Of a stretch of 64,000 nucleotides of DNA, positions 59,901-64,000 are shown piece by piece. This DNA is from VRUE01 sp963770315 (GTDB taxonomy: Bacteria > Actinomycetota > Thermoleophilia > Solirubrobacterales > 70-9), in contig CAVYPC010000002.1 in NCBI GenBank assembly GCA_963770315.1, positions 1,550,001-1,614,000 of the forward strand, read 5' to 3'. A program made the translations under genes and the position numbers. The notes beneath the pieces were generated by a model. It saw nothing but the letters and a program-made list of their open reading frames with translations. It made no database searches and was not told the DNA's origin. Each line of letters opens with the position of its first letter. Within the stretch, counting starts at the first letter, position 1.

Positions 59901-61709
59901 CCCGTCGCGGCCCTCGGCGACCAGCCGCCAGAGGTCGGCTGGCGAGGCGACTCCGCCCGGGTAGCGGCAGGCCATGCCGACGATCGCGATCGGCTCCTCG
60001 CTCGCCTGGGCGCGGACGGCGAGGTGCCGTGCGCCGCCGCTCGCCGTCGCCTCGGCCAACAGATGCTCGGCGAGGGCCGCGGTGCTCGGATAGTCGAAGA
60101 CGACGGTTGCCGCCAGGCGCAGCCCGGAGATCGCGCTGAGGCGGTTGCGCAGCTCGACCGCCGCCAGCGAGTCGAAGCCCATCTCCTGGAAGGCCCGCTC
60201 CGGTTCCACCTCAGCGGCGGAGGTGTGGCCGAGCACCGCGGCGACCTCGCCGCGGACCAGGCTCGAGACGAGGCCCTCCGCCTCGGCCTCGGACATAGTC
60301 GCGAGCCTCGCGGCGAGCGAGCCGGAGGCGACGGCGCGCCGTTTTGGAATGCGGACGAGACCCCGGAGGACCGGCGGCAGAGCGCCCGCGGAAGCCAGGG
60401 CCCCGAGCGCGGCGGTGTCGAGCGGCATCGCCAGCGCCGCCGCGCGATCGGCGCCAAGGGCGGAGTCGAGCAGGGCCAGGCCGCGCTCGTCGGAGAGCGC
60501 CTCGACCCCCCCGCGCCGCAGCCGAGCCAGATCCGCCTCGCCCAGGCTCGAAGCCATGCCACCCTCGCGCTCCCAGAGGCCCCAGCCGATCGAGATCGCG
60601 GCGAGGCCCTCCGCCCGGCGCTTCTGGGCGAGGGCGTCGAGGAAGGCGTTGGCGCCAGCGTAGTTGGCCTGGCCGGGCCCCCCCAGGGTTCCCACGGCAG
60701 AGGAGAAGAGGACGAAGGCGGAGAGGTCGAGCTCCGCGGTCAGCTCGTGCAGGTGCCAGGCGGCGTCGGCCTTGGGGGCGAAGACACGCTCCATCTGCTC
60801 GTCGCCCAGGGACTGGATCGTGGCGTCGGCGAGAGCTCCTGCGGCGTGGATCACCGCGCCCAGGGGACGCTCCTCGGAGATCGAGGCGAGGAGCTTCTTC
60901 AGCGCCTCGCGGTCGCCCACGTCGCAGGCGGCGATCGTCGCCTCCGCGCCGAGCTCTTCGAGCCCTGCCTTCAGCTCACCCGCTCCCTCTGCCTCGGGGC
61001 CGCTGCGACTGACCAGCAGCAGGTGGCGCGCGCCGTGACGCTCGACCAGGCGATTGGCGACGAGGGCGCCAAGCCCGCCGGTGGCGCCGGTGATCAGCAC
61101 GGTGCGCTCGGGGTCGATCGACCCCGCCGCCTCCCCATCGGCCCCGCCGGACGCCGTGCGGGCGAGGCGCGGCACCAGCGCCACCCCCTCGCGCAAAGCG
61201 AGCTGGGGCTCCTCGGCGCCGACCTCGAGCGCGGCTGGCAGTGCCTCGACGGAGGCCTCGCCGCCGTCGCTGTCGATCAGGGCGAAGCGGCCGGGGTGCT
61301 CGGACTGGGCCGAGCGGATCAGGCCCCAGATCGCCGCGGCAGCGGGGTCGGGGGACTCGCCATCCCGCGTTGCCACCGCGCCCCGGGTGATCAGCGCCAA
61401 GCGCGAATCGGCCTTGGACTCGTCGGCGAGCCAGCGCTGAACCGCTGCGAGGGCGCTCCGCACCGCTTCGCGCGCCGCAGCGGCGGTCCCGGCATCGGCC
61501 ACGCTCTCACAGCGCAGGAGCTCGACCCCCGCGGGCGTCGTGTCGCGCTCGGGCAGGGAAGTCTCCGTCCACTTCGAGCTCGAGCAGCCCATCCCGCATC
61601 CGCCCGGCGCCCTGCCGCTGCGTGAGATCGAGCGAGCGGGAGGCCAGCGAGCCGACAACGGCAAGCGGGTCGCCCGCGCTGTCGGCGAGGACGAGGGACA
61701 CGGCGCCAT
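53727..61709 (-). CDS. Modular type I PKS, gene 1, downstream part (KR-ACP of module 1, complete module 2, C-terminal docking segment)
   Basis: This is the continuation of PKS gene 1. The open frame extends to 61709, but PKS homology in this frame begins only at about 61573 (WTETSLPERD); upstream residues are out of frame and the ATG at 61709 has no credible start context. It contains the KR and ACP of module 1, a complete fully reducing module 2 (KS-AT-DH-ER-KR-ACP), and a ~75-residue C-terminal tail ending SDEELLEYIDEQVGSA that resembles actinobacterial class 1 docking domains. The stop TGA (53729-53727) overlaps the ATG of gene 2 in an ATGA arrangement, so translation of the two genes is probably coupled. 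An intact gene 1 polypeptide would pass its chain from the module 2 ACP to the module 3 KS at the start of gene 2. Confidence 0.92.
53731..53743 (-). promoter_or_regulatory. Ribosome binding site of gene 2
   Basis: AGGTGG (53743-53738) lies 7 nt before ATG 53730, inside the last codons of gene 1. Together with the ATGA stop/start overlap it supports this start and suggests translational coupling of genes 1 and 2. Confidence 0.7.
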
Positions 61710-64000
61710 CGGCCTCGGGAGCGATCTTCACCCGCAGCTCCCTCGCTCCCTCTGCCCGCAGCGACACGCCGCTCCAGGAGAAGGGCAGCTTCAGATCGGC
61801 CGATCCCTCCGGCGCCGCGAGCCCGACGCCGTGCAGGGCGGCATCGAGCAGGGCCGGGTGGATGGCAAAGCGCCCGGCCTCCTGGGCCTGCTCCTCGGGC
61901 AGGGCGACCTCGGCGTAGATCCGCTCACCGTCGCGCCAGGCGGCGGTGAGGCCTTGGAAGGCGGGGCCGTACTGGAGGCCGTGCTCGGCGAGGCGGTCGT
62001 AGAGGTAGGCGACCTCGACCGCCTCGGCGCCCGCTGGAGGCCAGATATCCAGGGCCTCCGCGGCGGCGGCGGGCTGCTCGGAGAGGGCACCGCTTGCGTG
62101 CAGCGCCCACTCCCCCTTCTCGTCCTCGGGGCGGGAGTGGATCGCGATCTCGCGCCGGCCGTCCTCACCGCGACCGGAGACCGATACCTGCAGGGCCAGC
62201 GCTCCGGTCTCCGGCAGAGCCAGCGGAGCCTGCAGGGTCAGCTCTTCGACGGTCTCGGCGCCGGCCTCCTCCGCAGCCCTCAGGGCCAGCTCGAGGAAGG
62301 CCGTCCCCGGGAGGAGAACCGTGTCGCCGACACGGTGGTCGGCCAGCCACCGGTGGGTGGAGAGGGAGAGCCGGCCAGTCAGCAGGAGGCCCTCGCCCGC
62401 GCCGGCCAGATCCATCGCGGCCCCCAAGAGCGGATGGTCGGCCGCGATCTGCCCAGCCGCGATCAGGTCGCCTCCCCCGCGCAGGGTGCCGTCGAGCCAG
62501 TAGCGCCTGTGCTGGAAGGGGTAGGTCGGCAGCGGCACCCGCTTGGCGCCCGTCCCCGCGAAGAAGGCCGCCCAGTCGAGCTTGGCGCCGGCGGCGTGGG
62601 CGGCGGCGATCGCGGTCGAGATCGCAGCGGGCTCAGGCCGGCTCTCGCGCAGGGTGGGGACGAAGGCGACTACATCGTCCTCGCCGAGGGTCTCGCGCGC
62701 CATCGCACAGAGCACCGGGTCGGGGCCGAGCTCCAGATAAGTGGTGACGCCCTGCTCTTTCAGGGCGTTAACCGCGTCGGCGAAGCGCACCGGCTGGCGC
62801 ACGTGGGCGACCCAGTAGGCGGGGTCGGTCGCCTGCTCGGGGCTGAGCGTCTCACCCGTGACGTTGGAGACGATCGGGATCTTCGGCTCGCTGTAGGTGA
62901 GGGTCTTGGCTATGGCTGCGAACTCGTCGAGCATCGGCTCCATCAAGGGCGAGTGGAAGGCGTGGGAGACGGCTAGGCGCTTGGTCTTGCGGCCCTTGTC
63001 TTCCCAGTCGGTGCGGACCGCTTCGACCGCTTCCTCGCTGCCGGAGATCACGGTCGAGGTCGGGCCGTTGATCGCGGCGATCGAGAGCTCCGCCTCCCTG
63101 CCGGCGATCGACTCGACCGCCTCGGCCTCGGTTGCCTCGATCGCCGCCATCGCCCCGCCGGCGGGGAGGGCGCTCATCAGCCTGCCCCTGGCGGCGACCA
63201 GCTTTGCCGCGCCGGCCAGGTCGAGGACGCCGGCGAGGTGGGCGGCGGCGATCTCGCCGATCGAGTGGCCGGCGAGGAGGTCGGGTCGCAGGCCGCGCTT
63301 GGCGAGGGCCTCGAAGAGAGCGACCTCGATCGCGAAGAGGGCGGGCTGGGCGTGGGCGGTGTCTTCGAGCTTCGCCGCGGCTTTCTTGCCCTTGGCGAAG
63401 ACGATCTCTTTGAGCGGGGCCTCCAGGTGTTGGTCGAGCTGCTCGCAAGCCTGGTCGAAGGCCTCGCGGAAGTGCGGGTCTGACTCGTAGAGCTCCCTGC
63501 CCATGCCGAGGCGCTGGGAGCCCTGGCCGGTGAAGAGGTAGGCGAGCTTGCCGTCCCTTGCCCGGGCGCTGAGGACGTTGGGGGAGGGATCTCCGTTGGC
63601 AAGCGAGGCAAGCGAGGCGAGCAGTTCCTCACGGTCCTGCCCCAAGACAACTGCCCGGTGCTCGAAGGCAGAGCGGGTCACGGCGAGCGAGTAGGCGACG
63701 TCGGTCGGGTCGAGGTCTGGGTTCTCCTGCAGGTGACGGGCGAGTCGCTCCGCCGCGTCGACAAGTGCGGTCTCCGCCTTGGCCGAGAGCGGCAGGGGGA
63801 TCGAGCCTTGGAGGGGCTGGGCGGCAGGCGCTTCTCCCCCGCTTCCTCTTTCTCCCGCCTCGACCGAGGCGGGTTTGACCGGGGGAGCCTGCTCCAAGAT
63901 CAGGTGGGCGTTGGTGCCGCTGATGCCGAAAGCGGAGACGCCGGCGCGGCGCGGGTGCCCGCCGGCCTCCCAGGGGATCTGCTCGGTGAGCAGCTCGATC
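61507..64000 (-). CDS. Modular type I PKS, gene 1, upstream part (module 1: KS tail, AT, DH)
   Basis: This is the visible 5' part of PKS gene 1. The frame is open through the window edge at 64000, so the true start lies outside. It encodes the last ~35 residues of a ketosynthase (GTNAHLILEQAP at about 63920-63888), a KS-AT linker, a malonyl-type acyltransferase (GHSIGE, HAFH) and a dehydratase (HRVGDTVLLP). Homology to the sister modules runs to about 61574, where one extra base shifts the frame. The last ~22 codons to the stop at 61507 are out-of-frame and have no PKS similarity. The coding sequence clearly continues in the next frame as the following CDS, so the two entries are one gene split by an apparent frameshift. 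The product extends a polyketide chain by one acetate unit while it is held on an ACP in the cytoplasm. Confidence 0.9.
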   Translation of the reverse strand, partial: IELLTEQIPWEAGGHPRRAGVSAFGISGTNAHLILEQAPPVKPASVEAGERGSGGEAPAAQPLQGSIPLPLSAKAETALVDAAERLARHLQENPDLDPTDVAYSLAVTRSAFEHRAVVLGQDREELLASLASLANGDPSPNVLSARARDGKLAYLFTGQGSQRLGMGRELYESDPHFREAFDQACEQLDQHLEAPLKEIVFAKGKKAAAKLEDTAHAQPALFAIEVALFEALAKRGLRPDLLAGHSIGEIAAAHLAGVLDLAGAAKLVAARGRLMSALPAGGAMAAIEATEAEAVESIAGREAELSIAAINGPTSTVISGSEEAVEAVRTDWEDKGRKTKRLAVSHAFHSPLMEPMLDEFAAIAKTLTYSEPKIPIVSNVTGETLSPEQATDPAYWVAHVRQPVRFADAVNALKEQGVTTYLELGPDPVLCAMARETLGEDDVVAFVPTLRESRPEPAAISTAIAAAHAAGAKLDWAAFFAGTGAKRVPLPTYPFQHRRYWLDGTLRGGGDLIAAGQIAADHPLLGAAMDLAGAGEGLLLTGRLSLSTHRWLADHRVGDTVLLPGTAFLELALRAAEEAGAETVEELTLQAPLALPETGALALQVSVSGRGEDGRREIAIHSRPEDEKGEWALHASGALSEQPAAAAEALDIWPPAGAEAVEVAYLYDRLAEHGLQYGPAFQGLTAAWRDGERIYAEVALPEEQAQEAGRFAIHPALLDAALHGVGLAAPEGSADLKLPFSWSGVSLRAEGARELRVKIAPEADGAVSLVLADSAGDPLAVVGSLASRSLDLTQRQGAGRMRDGLLELEVDGDFPARARHDARGGRAPAL
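61571..61575 (-). other. Apparent +1 frameshift in gene 1 (module 1, post-DH linker)
   Basis: The coding strand reads CTCGAAGTGGACG where intact sister modules read CTCGAGTGG (Leu-Glu-Trp). One extra A (plus-strand T in ACTTCG at 61573/61574) moves the phase from that of the module 1 DH to that of its KR. Homology continues without loss on both sides, so a single-base insertion explains it fully. Confidence 0.88.

Larger units (their letters stand above)
60003..64000 (-). other. PKS module 1 (partial): KS tail-AT-DH-KR-ACP
   Basis: Domains, approximate: KS C-terminus 64000-63888; AT 63555-62510 with nucleophile Ser 63264-63262 in GHSIGE and malonyl-type HAFH at 62964-62953; DH 62440-61650 with His 62337-62335; KR structural subdomain ~61580-61150; KR 61115-60345 (TGATGGLG, tyrosine/asparagine in NYAGAN); ACP 60285-60045 with Ser 60170-60168 in GFDSLAAVEL. 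There is no ER between the KR subdomains. The DH motif is HRVGDTVLLP, with Asp where the sister DHs have the conserved Gly of HxxxGxxxxP, so activity is less certain. A frameshift lies between DH and KR. Predicted output: a malonyl unit reduced to an alkene, or a beta-hydroxyl if the DH is impaired. Confidence 0.9.

Noticed and set aside
61571..61575. Programmed ribosomal frameshifting as the main explanation for the broken frames
   Set aside because: The three insertions have no common slippery heptamer; two different bases are inserted, and most sister modules lack any shift at the same site. I keep it only as a low-probability alternative in the findings.

Overview
The whole 64 kb window is the interior of one very large cis-AT modular type I polyketide synthase (PKS) locus. 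Every real coding region is on the minus strand, so transcription runs from position 64000 towards position 1. The DNA is GC-rich, with strong G/C preference at third codon positions. The architecture (malonyl-type ATs with the HAFH motif, ER-KR reductive loops, class-1-like terminal docking helices) looks actinobacterial. I cannot place the genus; a high-GC actinomycetote is my inference only. Both window edges fall inside PKS genes, so the cluster is larger than the window. No loading module, thioesterase, tailoring enzyme, regulator, transporter, tRNA, rRNA or mobile element is visible, and there is no intergenic space: the genes overlap by 4 and 8 bp.

Layout in order of synthesis, numbering modules from the upstream edge. 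Gene 1 (beyond 64000 to 53727) holds module 1 (KS tail, AT, DH, KR, ACP) and module 2 (KS-AT-DH-ER-KR-ACP) and ends in a C-terminal docking segment. Gene 2 (53730 to 6548) holds modules 3 to 10. Modules 3, 4, 5, 6, 7 and 9 are fully reducing (KS-AT-DH-ER-KR-ACP). Modules 8 and 10 are KS-AT-DH-KR-ACP. Gene 2 starts and ends with docking segments. Gene 3 (6555 to beyond 1) holds module 11 (KS-AT-DH-KR-ACP) and the KS of module 12.

Predicted chemistry (inference): ten of eleven ATs look malonyl-specific. The AT of module 4 is a different, methylmalonyl-type AT (GHSQGE, YAAH). Six consecutive fully reducing modules (2 to 7) would build a long saturated alkyl stretch with one methyl branch, followed by alkene, saturated, alkene, alkene units (modules 8 to 11). 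The product would therefore be unusually lipid-like for a cis-AT assembly line. All KRs carry an Asp at the third position of the LDD region and lack the A-type Trp, so B-type stereochemistry is expected.

The modules are extremely similar to each other, including blocks that look identical by eye of 1,540 bp (modules 10/11), 1,395 bp (modules 8/10) and 660 bp (AT of modules 3/11), which points to recent duplication or gene conversion. Three 1-base insertions (near 61573, 31746 and 25311) and one homopolymer deletion (near 52-56) break otherwise perfect reading frames. All three insertions sit in or next to a CTCGAG hexamer, and two are at the same Glu-Trp position of the post-DH linker. Sequencing or assembly error is the simplest explanation. 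If the two indels in gene 2 are removed, the gene is exactly 15,727 codons, an eight-module polypeptide of about 15,726 residues.
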